From NCBI RefSeq assembly GCF_019656235.1, contig NZ_BPLL01000008.1:1-54156 (forward strand): a stretch of 54,156 nt of DNA, read 5' to 3'. Below, in pieces: positions 7,307 through 17,929 of this stretch (positions within the stretch are counted from its first letter, which is position 1; each line of letters opens with the position of its first letter). Source of the stretch: Apilactobacillus xinyiensis. GTDB taxonomy: Bacteria > Bacillota > Bacilli > Lactobacillales > Lactobacillaceae. The notes below the pieces were generated by a model, which worked only from the letters and a program-made list of their open reading frames with translations, was not told the origin of the DNA and ran no database searches. A program made the translations under genes and the position numbers.

Positions 7307-10300
7307 TTATTCATCAACTTCAAATTTAGGTAATTGATTAACTAAATCAACTGTTTGTACAGAAACATTAATAATTCTCAATAATAAATTAAAAATGTAT
7401 TTAGGATCATCACTATATTCATTAGGATCATCAGTTATACCTGATTTTTTATCAGTTTTAAATTGATATTGATCCATAATCCATTCAATAGCAGATTTAC
7501 CGTTAACAACATATTCATAAGCTTTAGATGGAATGTTACTAATAGTAATATCATCATTAAAAATGATTGTAGATTTATCTTTAATGGAATTCCCCTTTTT
7601 GTCTCTAACTAATTTACCATTTTTGTCTTTAACTTTATCAAATTTCATTTTATTGACTATATAATTTTTATCATTATTTTTGATATATAATTTTTTATAT
7701 GTTGGGATATTTTCATAATTAAGATGCAAATAAGATAATTTTTTACCAATTTCAATGTATTTTTCTTTATTTTTAACTAATGGTATTCGAGGTAAAGACT
7801 TAGAAAGATCTTTATCATACATATTTATATAATCTTTAGAGTGTAAAAGCCCATATACGTAATAAATAATTTCATCTTCAGAAATTCTATATTTATTTTT
7901 CAATATTGAAAAATTAATAGAAGAATAGCTTCCAATATTATCGTACATTTTCTTTGGAAAATTTTGAGATCCACCAGAAAAGATATTTCTATCTGGAAGA
8001 ACATTTATTATTAACGTTGTAAACTTGAAATTATGTGCTTTATTAGGCATTGATAACATTAAATTTTTAGAATTGCTTTTAGGCAAAACTTTAGACATTT
8101 GATACTGCCTATCAATCATGTCTGCTTCATAATAAGCATATTTTTTAGTAAATGGGCGATACATGCCTAAATAAATTCTGGAAGAATCATAATTAATATG
8201 TTTTTTTGATTCAAAAAGTTTTTTTAAAGATTTATTCCAAGAAATTTTAGAAGTTTTTTTATTATAAACTTCTATATTACCTAAATTATCATTATAGTAA
8301 TTTATACTTTCAGTTATTTTATTTTCAACTGATTTCTTACTAAATCCCCAAGACCAATTATCTCTACCCGTAGTTATACCTCCAGTATAATCATTGAATA
8401 GAGTATTATTTTCTTTTTTAGAACCAATTTTAACAAACTGATCAAAATTAGTATTTCTCTGATTAATCCAGTCACCTTTGTGGTTGGGAATGATTTTTTT
8501 TAATTTATTATCAATTTTAAAAATACTATGCCATTTTTGTATTTTTTTTAACTTTTCCGATTTATTCAAATAATTATCTATATCTAAATAATGTAATTTT
8601 CCAGAATAATCATTACTTTGTTTCTTGACTAAAATTGTAATCGCAACTCCAACACGTATATTAAATATATTTTTACCCTCTTTTTTTGCCTGTAAACTAG
8701 TAAGACCTCTACTTTTTCCTTTTAAATTAATTATATAAATATCAGAAAATTCATTTATAAGTGATTTCCTAATTCCATCTGCGGAAGAACTGTTTATAAA
8801 AGAATTATTGGTAATAAAGCCAATAACCCCATTATTACTAATTCTATTAGATGCCCATCTAAGAGCTCTAATATAAGAATCGGTTAATCCATTTTTATTT
8901 TGTGCTGAAGATAGTTTTGAATAAGACTTTTCTATAGAATTATCAAGTAATTCATATTTACTTTTTGTTTGATTATCGTCTTCATTTGATTGTTTAGCAA
9001 AATAAGGTGGATTACTCATAATAACAGTTATAGGGTTTTCCTGTTGTTTCTTTAAACGTTCATTATTTTGACCAAGTAGTTCATCCATAAAAGAATCTTT
9101 ACGTTCGGTACTTTCAAATGTATCAGTTAAAACAATTCCATTGAATGGTTTGTATCCTCTATCAGGACCGTTTACTTCATCAAATACTGATTCAATATTA
9201 ATAGCTGCAATATAATAACTTAATAAAACAATTTCATTAGCATGTAATTCATGCATATATTTATATAAAATATCATCAAAAGTAATTTTTTCAGCATCCA
9301 TTTCTTGTTTAAGGTATTGCAAAGTTCTGGTTATAAAGGTACCCGTTCCAGTAAATGGGTCTAAAATATGAACACCTTTATCAGCTAAACCTTTACCAAA
9401 ATATTTATGCATAGCATCGTCGACAGAATGAATAATGAAATCAACCACTTCAGTTGGAGTAAATACAATTCCTAGTTGTTCTGTAGTTTCTTTAAAACCT
9501 TTTTTAAAGAAATTATCGTATAATGATAAAATTAATTTTTGCTTACCTTCTGCGTTATCAATACCAGAAGCTCTTAATTTAATAGAATCATAAAACGGTT
9601 TTAAATCTTCCTGTTCTTTAGAAAAACCAAAAACCTTAAAAGCAGAAATAACATCATTCATAGATTTTGATACAACATTATTTTTAACAAAGCTATATTC
9701 ACCAAATAAAGCATCAAAAACAGGTTCAGTAATAAGATGTTGAGCTAGCATTTCAACAGTCTGTTCTCTTGAGATAGAATCGTTAATATTATGTTTCAAA
9801 CTGGTATGAAAATTTTCAAATGCCATCTTAGCACCATCATTACTATCAATTAAATCATTGATTTTTCTAATGTGTCTTTTAGCAATATCAGAAACATCTT
9901 TGGACCAGTCTTCTAGGTATCGACGATCACCAACATGTTGAACTACTTTTCCATAGAAAGCGTTACGCATTTCTTGAAAATTCAATGGTAATTCCATTTG
10001 TTTTGTATTTTGTTCTTCATTTTTAGAAGTACTTTCATCCACTTTATTATCAGGAGAAGAATTGACACCAATTAAATCAATTTTTTTTGATTTATTTTTA
10101 TTCAAGTCTAGTTTATTAACTTCAGCATCAAATCTTTCATCTATAGATCTCAATGCATTTAACACTTGCCAAATTTCTTTGTACTTTGAATCATTGTCCA
10201 AAGCTGCGTGTGGATCAACTCCATCGGACACAACAATTGGTAAAATGATGTAACCATACTCTTTATTTTCAGCTCGACGCATAATGCGTCCAACAGCTTG

Positions 10301-12025
10301 CACAATATCAACTTGTGATTTTTTTGGGCTAAAGAAGATTATTCCATCAAGGTTAGGAACGTCAATCCCCTCTGTTAAGAATCTAACGTTAGATAAAACT
10401 CTAGAATGATTTTCTTGAATATTATTATCGCCTAACCAATCAATTTCATCTTTCTTTTGAAGTGCATTAAGGCCACCATCAACATGATGAACATCAACTT
10501 GAAAACTACCTGTTGCTTTGGCGTCTAAGTACTCATTAACTACCGTTTCAAATTCATTGGAAATAATTTTAGAATGCTTGATTGTATCAGTAAAAGCGAT
10601 TGCTCTTTTCATTGGAGCACCTTTAATTTCACCAGTAATTCCATCACGTTTAACCATAGCGTTCCATACACCAATTATTTTACCAATATCATCCACTTTT
10701 AATTGATTATCCGCTGCCATAAGTTTTTGCATATCTTTATTTATATAAGATTCATTGACCGCTAAAACTGTAACTTTATAATCAGTTAAATATCCTTGGG
10801 CAACAGCATCTCCAAAGCCTAGCCTAAATATTTCTTTACCATACTTATCTTCGTCGTCCATCGAAGATACTAATATACTATTTTCTTTAGCTTTTTTCTT
10901 AGCATTAGCATCATACAACTTAGGAGTTGCTGTTTGATAGAGACGTAACTTACCTTTGACATTAGTATCAGAATGAACTTCAGTAAAAACACTATCTTCA
11001 TTTAGTTTTGTAGCACCAGTAGTTCTATGAGCCTCATCAGCAATAATTAAATCAAATTCTGGATAACCATTTTTCTGGGCTTCTTTAATAACGTCAATAG
11101 ACTGATAAGTTGAAAATACAACTGTCATATTGTTATTTAAATTAAGATTCTTAATATTATTAAAGTTATTTATAAGCTCATCAACATTAGTAGTTGCTGG
11201 AAAACCAATGTCCTTTGCTCCTAGGTCATCCTTTCCATATGACTTTTTATTAGCCTTTCGATCAGAAACTACAGAAAAAGATGTCATATGTAAACTATCA
11301 GATTTATCATCATTCCAATTAAATAAAGTTTGTGAGAGTAATTGAATACTTGGAACCAAATAAAGAACATAAAAATTTTTCCTTTTTTGTTCATTCATTA
11401 AAGATTCAGCAATTTTTAAACTAGTGAATGTCTTACCAGTTCCTGGTGCCATAATTAATTTTCCACGATTATTATTTTTAAAATATTTCAAAGAATTATC
11501 AATAGCTTCTTTTTGATATTTTCTTAACTCTTTAGGCTTTTTAATAGATAAATCTTTATTTGAATCACCAAAAGAAAACATTTGCCAGTTAATGTTAGCA
11601 TGACTTAATTGTGACAAACCAATTCTTGCAAAGGATTTGGAATTATTTTCCAATGCATTTTCAGCATTCTTGTTCCATTCATCAGTGGTAGAAACTATTA
11701 AACCATCGTAATAATATTCTTTTCCGGCTTCTGCTACAAAAGAATTAATTGTATCCTTTCCAATTTTTCCTCGATAATATTTAGCTTGCACAGCTGTTAG
11801 CTTGCCATCATAACTTTCAGCAACAATATCAACACCTGTATCTTTTTTAGGAATATGATATTGCTCAGGTACATCTTTTAGCATCCAGACATTTTTGTAT
11901 TTTTGCTTATATAATGGTTCATTCTTTAAATAAGAAACTACCATTTCTTCAAAAGCGGTCCCGCGATCTCTTTGATTATTCATAGTAGAATCTATTTGAT
12001 TAATAAGCTCTTTGAAAGTAGCCAT
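7307..12025 (-). CDS. Type ISP restriction-modification enzyme (single-polypeptide LlaGI/LlaBIII class)
   Basis: One 1572-aa protein that both methylates its site and, on unmethylated DNA, translocates along it and cleaves. Domains in order are as follows. An N-terminal Mrr-like PD-(D/E)xK nuclease (~1-150) has D66 in GVD and Q80-A-K82. A superfamily 2 helicase (~165-600) has Walker A APGTGKT at 193-199, DEAH at 330-333, TATP at 365-368 and motif VI QAVGRIMRR from 576. A helical coupler (~680-850) follows. A gamma-type adenine methyltransferase has motif I DPFTGTGTF from 889 and NPPY at 1005-1008. A long Lys/Asn-rich C-terminal target-recognition region (~1100-1572) completes it. Length matches LlaGI and LlaBIII. 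The gene is complete and flanked by terminators; no accessory S or M gene is needed. The recognition site cannot be read from sequence. Confidence 0.93.
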   Translation of the reverse strand: MATFKELINQIDSTMNNQRDRGTAFEEMVVSYLKNEPLYKQKYKNVWMLKDVPEQYHIPKKDTGVDIVAESYDGKLTAVQAKYYRGKIGKDTINSFVAEAGKEYYYDGLIVSTTDEWNKNAENALENNSKSFARIGLSQLSHANINWQMFSFGDSNKDLSIKKPKELRKYQKEAIDNSLKYFKNNNRGKLIMAPGTGKTFTSLKIAESLMNEQKRKNFYVLYLVPSIQLLSQTLFNWNDDKSDSLHMTSFSVVSDRKANKKSYGKDDLGAKDIGFPATTNVDELINNFNNIKNLNLNNNMTVVFSTYQSIDVIKEAQKNGYPEFDLIIADEAHRTTGATKLNEDSVFTEVHSDTNVKGKLRLYQTATPKLYDANAKKKAKENSILVSSMDDEDKYGKEIFRLGFGDAVAQGYLTDYKVTVLAVNESYINKDMQKLMAADNQLKVDDIGKIIGVWNAMVKRDGITGEIKGAPMKRAIAFTDTIKHSKIISNEFETVVNEYLDAKATGSFQVDVHHVDGGLNALQKKDEIDWLGDNNIQENHSRVLSNVRFLTEGIDVPNLDGIIFFSPKKSQVDIVQAVGRIMRRAENKEYGYIILPIVVSDGVDPHAALDNDSKYKEIWQVLNALRSIDERFDAEVNKLDLNKNKSKKIDLIGVNSSPDNKVDESTSKNEEQNTKQMELPLNFQEMRNAFYGKVVQHVGDRRYLEDWSKDVSDIAKRHIRKINDLIDSNDGAKMAFENFHTSLKHNINDSISREQTVEMLAQHLITEPVFDALFGEYSFVKNNVVSKSMNDVISAFKVFGFSKEQEDLKPFYDSIKLRASGIDNAEGKQKLILSLYDNFFKKGFKETTEQLGIVFTPTEVVDFIIHSVDDAMHKYFGKGLADKGVHILDPFTGTGTFITRTLQYLKQEMDAEKITFDDILYKYMHELHANEIVLLSYYIAAINIESVFDEVNGPDRGYKPFNGIVLTDTFESTERKDSFMDELLGQNNERLKKQQENPITVIMSNPPYFAKQSNEDDNQTKSKYELLDNSIEKSYSKLSSAQNKNGLTDSYIRALRWASNRISNNGVIGFITNNSFINSSSADGIRKSLINEFSDIYIINLKGKSRGLTSLQAKKEGKNIFNIRVGVAITILVKKQSNDYSGKLHYLDIDNYLNKSEKLKKIQKWHSIFKIDNKLKKIIPNHKGDWINQRNTNFDQFVKIGSKKENNTLFNDYTGGITTGRDNWSWGFSKKSVENKITESINYYNDNLGNIEVYNKKTSKISWNKSLKKLFESKKHINYDSSRIYLGMYRPFTKKYAYYEADMIDRQYQMSKVLPKSNSKNLMLSMPNKAHNFKFTTLIINVLPDRNIFSGGSQNFPKKMYDNIGSYSSINFSILKNKYRISEDEIIYYVYGLLHSKDYINMYDKDLSKSLPRIPLVKNKEKYIEIGKKLSYLHLNYENIPTYKKLYIKNNDKNYIVNKMKFDKVKDKNGKLVRDKKGNSIKDKSTIIFNDDITISNIPSKAYEYVVNGKSAIEWIMDQYQFKTDKKSGITDDPNEYSDDPKYIFNLLLRIINVSVQTVDLVNQLPKFEVDE

Positions 12026-12121
12026 TTTTAATCCTCCAATATAACAATAGTTTATATAATTATAACAATATTCACAGTAATCTATATTACTTTTTTGGTT
12101 TTTATAAATTTAAAACACAAA

Positions 12122-12157
12122 TAAAAAACGCTATCCAAAATGGATAACGTTTTTTTT
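12122..12157 (-). terminator. Terminator of guaA
   Basis: ACGCTATCCA pairs with TGGATAACGT around a 3-nt loop, with A and T runs on the two sides. It separates guaA from the restriction-modification gene. Confidence 0.8.
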
Positions 12158-12171
12158 AGGAATATAAATAA

Positions 12172-13722
12172 TTATTCCCATTCAATTGTCGAAGGTGGCT
12201 TACTTGTAATATCGTACACTACTCGGTTAATTCCGCCGACTTCATTTACAATCTTAGTTGAAATGTCTGATAATACATCCCATGGAATTTGTGCAAAGTC
12301 AGCGGTCATTCCATCAATTGATTTAACGGCACGGATTGCAATGGTGTAGTCATAAGTACGACCATCACCCATTACTCCCACACTTCTAAATCCTGGAAGG
12401 ACTGTGAAGTATTGCCAAATTTCACGGTCTAGACCAGCTTTAGCAATTTCTTTTCTTAAAATGTAATCACTATCACGGACAATTTGTAATTTTTCTTCAG
12501 TAATTTCACCAATTACACGGATTCCTAAACCAGGACCTGGGAATGGTTGACGCCATACCAAGTTAGCTGGAATGCCTAGTTTTTCACCTAATTCACGTGT
12601 TTCATCCTTAAATAATGAACGTAGTGGTTCAATTAATTGGAAACGTAAATCTTCTGGTAATCCCCCAACATTATGGTGAGACTTGATAGTTTGGGCAGTA
12701 TCAGTCCCACTTTCGATAACATCAGTGTATAAAGTTCCTTGTGCTAAGAAGTCAATATCTTTTAGCTTACGGGCTTCATCATTGAAAACTTCAATAAATT
12801 CATTACCAATGATTTTGCGTTTTTGTTCTGGTTCCGTAACACCATTTAGTTTACCTAAGAAACGATCCTTAGCATCAACTTTAATGATGTTAAGACCAAA
12901 CTTACCAGCTAAACTGTCCATAACTTCGTCAGCTTCATTTTTACGTAATAAACCGTGGTCAACAAAGATACTAGTTAGTTGGTTCCCAATTGCTTTGTGT
13001 AGTAAAACACCGGTAACACTTGAATCAACTCCACCAGATAGTCCTAGAATAACTTTTTTATCTCCTACAACTTCACGAATGTGTTCAACTTGTAGGTCAA
13101 TAAAGTCTTCCATTGACCAATTAGCTTCGGCATGACAAACGTTAAAAGCAAAGTTCTTTAAAATATCATTTCCGTACTTAGTATTTCTAACTTCAGCATG
13201 GAATTGAATAGCGTAGAAGTTCTTAGCTACATTTTGCATTGCTGTAATTGGACAGTCTTTACTTTTAGCTACTACTTCAAAGTCTTCTGGAACTTTAGAT
13301 ACTAAATCACCATGACTCATCCATACTGGTTGTTCTTTAGGTAAACCTTTGAACAAAGTATCTTCAGCTGTAACTTCAATATCAGCATGTCCATATTGAC
13401 CGTGTTCTTCTCCCGCAACTTGACCACCTAATTTATAAGCCATCAATTGCATTCCGTAACAAATTCCTAAAATTGGAATTCCTAATTCAAAAATTTCAGG
13501 GTCAACGGTTAATGCATCATCTGCATAAACACTGTTAGGACCACCAGAAAAAATGATTCCCTTTGGATTAAAACGTTTTATGTCATCAATTGACATATCA
13601 TGTGGCTTAAGTTCTGAATAAACTCCAAGATCTCTAATTCTACGAGTAATTAGTTGATTATATTGGCTTCCAAAATCAAGCACTAAAATTTTATCAAAAG
13701 ACGATAGATCAATGTTTGTCAC
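12172..13722 (-). CDS. guaA: GMP synthase (glutamine-hydrolysing)
   Basis: Converts XMP to GMP with ATP and glutamine in the cytoplasm. The 516-aa protein has an N-terminal class I glutamine amidotransferase with C88 in GICYGMQL and the His in QFHAEV. The ATP-pyrophosphatase domain has the PP-loop [11 protein letters not shown]. The C-terminal dimerisation domain ends IEWE, as is typical. The GTG at 13722 was chosen because GAGGGG lies 8 nt upstream and the protein then begins [18 protein letters not shown] like its homologues; a GTG three codons earlier overlaps the ribosome binding site. It lies after coaA on the same strand. With the riboswitch-controlled xanthine permease elsewhere in the window, it completes xanthine to GMP if a phosphoribosyltransferase is present. 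Confidence 0.97.
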   Translation of the reverse strand: MTNIDLSSFDKILVLDFGSQYNQLITRRIRDLGVYSELKPHDMSIDDIKRFNPKGIIFSGGPNSVYADDALTVDPEIFELGIPILGICYGMQLMAYKLGGQVAGEEHGQYGHADIEVTAEDTLFKGLPKEQPVWMSHGDLVSKVPEDFEVVAKSKDCPITAMQNVAKNFYAIQFHAEVRNTKYGNDILKNFAFNVCHAEANWSMEDFIDLQVEHIREVVGDKKVILGLSGGVDSSVTGVLLHKAIGNQLTSIFVDHGLLRKNEADEVMDSLAGKFGLNIIKVDAKDRFLGKLNGVTEPEQKRKIIGNEFIEVFNDEARKLKDIDFLAQGTLYTDVIESGTDTAQTIKSHHNVGGLPEDLRFQLIEPLRSLFKDETRELGEKLGIPANLVWRQPFPGPGLGIRVIGEITEEKLQIVRDSDYILRKEIAKAGLDREIWQYFTVLPGFRSVGVMGDGRTYDYTIAIRAVKSIDGMTADFAQIPWDVLSDISTKIVNEVGGINRVVYDITSKPPSTIEWE

Positions 13723-13787
13723 GCCATACACCCCTCTTTAATAATTGTTACTATCATAAACTATCACAATACTACGGTCAAATTTTT

Positions 13788-14711
13788 TTAGTATTTTCTA
13801 AGTAAAACCTGGTCAATATCATGGTTATCAGTTTTATGCAAAATCAAATCTGCCCGCGTCTTAGTTGGCTTAATATTTTCTAATAGGTTAGGTAAATTAA
13901 CCGTTTCCCAAACTTTTTTAGCAATCTCAATTGCTTTAGCACGATCGGTATGGGCTAATTCATAATAGTAATTAGATGGGCTTTGAAAAGCTGTATCCAT
14001 CAATTTTTTAAAGCGATCCAAATACCAATTTTCAATTAAATCATCTTTAGCATCAATATAAATTGAAAAGTCAGTAAAATCACTAACATAGATTTGTTGA
14101 TTGGAAGGTAGCTGTAAAGTATTAATTCCCTCAATAATCAATACATCTGGTTGATCAATAATATCATATCGATTAGGAATGATATCATACACATCATGTG
14201 AATATACGGGCGCTTTAACGTTATTTTTACCTGATTTTACTTCATTTAAGAAATTAATTAATTTCTCCATATCATAACTCTCAGGAAATCCTTTTCGATC
14301 CATTATATTCATTTCACGTAATTTCTTGCTGGGATATAAAAAACCATCCGTTGTAATTAATTGAATTTTTTTATCACTAAAGAAATATGATAGTAAAACT
14401 TTAAGTAGGCGAGCTGTGGTAGATTTACCTACGGCTACACTTCCAGAGATACCAATAATATAAGGTACTTTACGAGTGGGTTTCGACAAAAAATCAGCTT
14501 TAGTTTTTTGCCATTCATTGAAGTGACTAGTTTTTAATTTTAAAAGATGCACGATTGGAATATAAATATCGTGAACATCATCTAATGATATTTTATCGTT
14601 AAAAGCCTTAACTCGTCGTAAGCTCGCTTGAGTGATTGGAACTGATTTAGTATGATAAAAATTTTTCCATTCATCTTGGGAAAAAGAATAATAATTAATT
14701 GGTTCGGTCAA
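13788..14711 (-). CDS. coaA: Pantothenate kinase, type I
   Basis: ATP-dependent phosphorylation of pantothenate, the first step of coenzyme A synthesis. The 307-aa length is typical. The P-loop is G88-I-S-G-S-V-A-V-G-K-S-T. The family segments ITTDGFLYP, RKGFPESYD and DVLIIEGINTLQ are all present. The start is TTG (M-T-E-P) with a GGGGATG ribosome binding site. It precedes guaA by 65 bp on the same strand with no terminator between, so co-transcription is likely. Confidence 0.96.
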   Translation of the reverse strand: MTEPINYYSFSQDEWKNFYHTKSVPITQASLRRVKAFNDKISLDDVHDIYIPIVHLLKLKTSHFNEWQKTKADFLSKPTRKVPYIIGISGSVAVGKSTTARLLKVLLSYFFSDKKIQLITTDGFLYPSKKLREMNIMDRKGFPESYDMEKLINFLNEVKSGKNNVKAPVYSHDVYDIIPNRYDIIDQPDVLIIEGINTLQLPSNQQIYVSDFTDFSIYIDAKDDLIENWYLDRFKKLMDTAFQSPSNYYYELAHTDRAKAIEIAKKVWETVNLPNLLENIKPTKTRADLILHKTDNHDIDQVLLRKY

Positions 14712-14739
14712 CTTTACATCCCCATTTTAATTTATTTTA

Positions 14740-14780
14740 AATAAAGAAAGAGTTTATCCACTTTGAACAAACTCTTTGAT
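14740..14780 (-). terminator. Terminator of helD
   Basis: AAAGAGTTT (14747-14755) pairs with AAACTCTTT (14769-14777), followed on the minus strand by a T-rich tract. Confidence 0.7.
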
Positions 14781-14782
14781 TT

Positions 14783-17083
14783 TTATTTCATTATATATAA
14801 ATCTTTTGGTACGCGGTCTAAAATTGTAGTTACTTTATTTTTAGCCATAATTGTTAATTCATGCATGGCACGTGTACAAATTGTATATACTAATTGACGA
14901 TCACTTTCATCACTATAAACGTTGTCTGAAGCATCCCACATAATAACTGAATCAAATTCCAAACCTTTAGCTAGGTATGAAGGAATAATTAAAGTTCCCT
15001 TTAGTAAACGTTGATTTTCAGTTTGAATTAAATGTGCTTCTACGTCATTTTGCTGTAATTCTTCATATAACTTTTTACAATCAGCTAAAGTCTTACAGAT
15101 AATTGTCGTAGTATCGTGTTTTTGCTTATCAGAAGCAATTTTAGCTTTAAGGTTCAAGATTGCCTCATGGTCGTTATTATATACCTCAACTAGTGGTTTT
15201 TCGCCTTCACGAGCAAATGATTCAATTGCTTCACCATCACCTAAAATATGCTTAGTAAAGTCAGTGATTTGTTCAGTGGAACGATAAGACTTAGTTAGTT
15301 GTACTACGTTAGTTTTATCTGCATCGAACATCGTTCCTAATTCTTTTAGTAACTGATGACTATTTTCATGCGTAAAGATGGCTTGATTTAAGTCCCCTAA
15401 CAAGGTAAAGCGTGCTCGTGGGAATGTAAACTTAAGAAAAGCCATTTGGAAAGCTGTATAGTCTTGAACTTCATCGATAAATAAATATCTAATATCTGTT
15501 TTAGCACGTTTACCACTAATTTTATCAAATAAGTATAGGTATGCTGAAACATCAGCCATTGAAATGGAACCTTTTTTAATGCCACTAACAGTCTTATCAA
15601 TGTTAGCTTGCCAATCATCAAGTGTTAAATTGTATTTGGCAAGGTCTAAAATATGTGGCAAACTCTTTAAAAAGTGTACAAATTGGTTATTAATACTTAA
15701 AAAGCGCGAATGTACAATTTGTTTTCTAACTCGTTTGAAAGCTCCAATAACAATATGTTTAGCTAAAAAGTCAAACTCTTTATCAGCATTTTGGAATTCG
15801 TCTGGGTGGGTAGATTGAACGGCTTGAATCTGTTCACGACTTAATGATTGAACCGCATCTTCAACCCATTTCTTTTTCATTTCAGCTTTAACTCGACGGT
15901 TTAACATCTTAATTAAACGTTCTTTAGTCGCTGATAAACGATTTCTTAAATTGTAGTTTTCATTAAAGCTATAGTAAATTTCAGCAATTTTTTCTTTTGG
16001 AATGAACACTTCTTTATTGAACATAATGTTCTTAAAACGCATATCCTCTTTATTTAGATGATTTGCGTAAGCTGTTTCAGCTCTAAAGAAGTCCAAACTG
16101 TTTTTAAGTGTATTAATGTTACGCAAGTTCATGTCTTCAGAATTATCTTCTAAGAAACGTTGCGATAAGTTTTCAACCTTTAGATGTGGAACTCGAATAC
16201 TACTATATTGATAGTAGGTCATCTGAACCATGTTTTGTTCACCTAGTTCAGGTAATACTTGGTTGATATAATCATTAAAAAGTTGATTAGGTGAAAATAA
16301 AATAACTTGACTAGAAGTTAATTTGCCACGATAACGATATAACAAGAATGCAATTCTTTGTAATACAGCCGCCGTCTTACCTGAACCAGCCGCTCCTTGA
16401 ACAAACAACAAATCTGAATTAGTATCACGAATAATTTGATTTTGTTCTTTTTGAATCGTAGTTACAATACTCTTCATCTTAGTACTGGATTTACCGTTCA
16501 AATTATCCAGTAACATTTGATCACCAACCACTTGGTCAGTATCAAAAATAGTTTTTATTTCGCTGTTTTTAATTTGAAATTGACGTTTTAAAGTTACATT
16601 GACTGATTGGGTTCCCATAGGAGTTTCATAGGTTACATGTCCAATTTTACTGTCATAATAAATACTAGATATTGGAGCTCGCCAGTCATAAACTAAGTAA
16701 TGATCTGGACTATCAGTAAATGATCCTAATCCAATATAAATGGTTTCAGCCTTATTTTCACCGGTTTCTTCAAAGTCCAAACGTGCAAAATATGGCGTAT
16801 CTTCCATCTTCTTTAGTTTGGCATATTCATCGGTAGCATGTTGCCAACTATTTTCACGTTCTTCCAACATTTGTTGCTGTTGTCTAATAGAAACTGAAGT
16901 TTCCATCATTCCACTATAAGTACTGGTATTCAAACGAACATCATTATAGAAGTTTTTATTAATATCTGCTTTATCTTTTTCAGTTTTACTAATCTTTTTT
17001 GCAGCTGCTTTTTCAGCAGTTTTAATCTTTTGAACGACTTCATCAAGATGTGCCTGTTCATATTGTTTAATTGAATCAGCCAT
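14783..17083 (-). CDS. helD: HelD, UvrD/Rep-like ATPase that recycles RNA polymerase
   Basis: Superfamily 1 ATPase that binds RNA polymerase and frees stalled complexes (role known for the B. subtilis family). The 766-aa protein starts with a charged coiled-coil arm (residues ~1-75) that enters the polymerase secondary channel in known structures. The HelD signature YLVYDWRAPISSIYYD follows, then Walker A GAAGSGKTAA, Walker B LFIDEVQDYTAFQ, and the late helicase motifs QLTKSYRST and LAKGLEFDSVI. GGAG precedes the ATG. The gene is monocistronic and divergent from the phosphatase at 17248. Confidence 0.92.
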   Translation of the reverse strand: MADSIKQYEQAHLDEVVQKIKTAEKAAAKKISKTEKDKADINKNFYNDVRLNTSTYSGMMETSVSIRQQQQMLEERENSWQHATDEYAKLKKMEDTPYFARLDFEETGENKAETIYIGLGSFTDSPDHYLVYDWRAPISSIYYDSKIGHVTYETPMGTQSVNVTLKRQFQIKNSEIKTIFDTDQVVGDQMLLDNLNGKSSTKMKSIVTTIQKEQNQIIRDTNSDLLFVQGAAGSGKTAAVLQRIAFLLYRYRGKLTSSQVILFSPNQLFNDYINQVLPELGEQNMVQMTYYQYSSIRVPHLKVENLSQRFLEDNSEDMNLRNINTLKNSLDFFRAETAYANHLNKEDMRFKNIMFNKEVFIPKEKIAEIYYSFNENYNLRNRLSATKERLIKMLNRRVKAEMKKKWVEDAVQSLSREQIQAVQSTHPDEFQNADKEFDFLAKHIVIGAFKRVRKQIVHSRFLSINNQFVHFLKSLPHILDLAKYNLTLDDWQANIDKTVSGIKKGSISMADVSAYLYLFDKISGKRAKTDIRYLFIDEVQDYTAFQMAFLKFTFPRARFTLLGDLNQAIFTHENSHQLLKELGTMFDADKTNVVQLTKSYRSTEQITDFTKHILGDGEAIESFAREGEKPLVEVYNNDHEAILNLKAKIASDKQKHDTTTIICKTLADCKKLYEELQQNDVEAHLIQTENQRLLKGTLIIPSYLAKGLEFDSVIMWDASDNVYSDESDRQLVYTICTRAMHELTIMAKNKVTTILDRVPKDLYIMK

Positions 17084-17247
17084 ATTTATTTCTCCTAATT
17101 ATTGGAATTTTAATCAACTATTTTAGCATACATATTTGCTTATAACAAAAATTTAAACATTCTTTAACTATTTATACCTAATAAATTTAACATTTTCCAT
17201 TATATGCTAAAATTAGACCAGATATGATTTTATTTAGGAGGAAAAAT

Positions 17248-17898
17248 ATGGCTATCAACTTATACTTTGTTAGACACGGACAAACTTTTTTAAATAAGTA
17301 TCATCGCATTCAAGGGTTAAGCAATGCCCCACTTACTGAAAAAGGAATTAATGATGGAATTGCTGCTGGTAAACGTTTAAGTCAGATTGAATTTAATGCA
17401 GCTTATTCTAGTGACATGCAACGTGCAATCGATACTGCTAAATATATTTTAAAAGAAAACTCATCTGCAATTAAAACTCCAACTGTAAGCACTGCTTTTC
17501 GTGAAGAAAACTTTGGTTATTTTGAAGGTAGTGATGATCAATCTGTTTGGCACATGATTGGATCACCTAAAGGTGCTAACACTTTCAATGAAATGATTGA
17601 TAAATTTTCAATGGAAAAGGTTGTAGATATGATTGCTGCAGCAGATCCATATGGTGATGCTGAAACTAATCAAGATATTTATGATCGTTTTATGCCGGGC
17701 TTAAAAGATGTAATTAGTAAAGCTAACGACAATGACAACGTACTAATTGTTGCTCACGGTACCTTAATTCGCTGGTTAGTAAGTCAATTCGATAAAAGTA
17801 TTAATGTAGCTGATTCCCCTAAAAACGGTGGCGTTACTAAATTAGTTGCTAATGGTGATAATGATATTAAAGTCGAATTTTTCAATAAAGTAGATTAA
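17248..17898 (+). CDS. Histidine phosphatase / phosphoglycerate mutase family protein
   Basis: A 216-aa cytoplasmic enzyme of the histidine phosphatase superfamily. The phosphorylated His lies in LYFVRHGQTFLN; the second catalytic His is in LIVAHGTLIRW, and the acid in FREENFGYFEG. The substrate cannot be told; these proteins are often called GpmB, but most are broad phosphatases rather than glycolytic mutases. AGGAGG stands 7 nt before the ATG at 17248, so this is taken as the start rather than an ATG eight codons earlier. A strong terminator follows. Confidence 0.9.
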   Translation: MAINLYFVRHGQTFLNKYHRIQGLSNAPLTEKGINDGIAAGKRLSQIEFNAAYSSDMQRAIDTAKYILKENSSAIKTPTVSTAFREENFGYFEGSDDQSVWHMIGSPKGANTFNEMIDKFSMEKVVDMIAAADPYGDAETNQDIYDRFMPGLKDVISKANDNDNVLIVAHGTLIRWLVSQFDKSINVADSPKNGGVTKLVANGDNDIKVEFFNKVD

Positions 17899-17929
17899 AA
17901 AAAGAAGAGATTCTCATCTCTTCTTTTTT
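17897..17929. terminator. Bidirectional terminator between the phosphatase and oppF
   Basis: AAAAGAAGAGAT pairs with ATCTCTTCTTTT around a 4-nt loop, with A and T runs on the two sides. It serves both convergent genes. Confidence 0.85.

Noticed and set aside
12140-13135. Plus-strand frames opposite guaA
   Set aside because: They are antisense shadows of a conserved gene, without ribosome binding sites.
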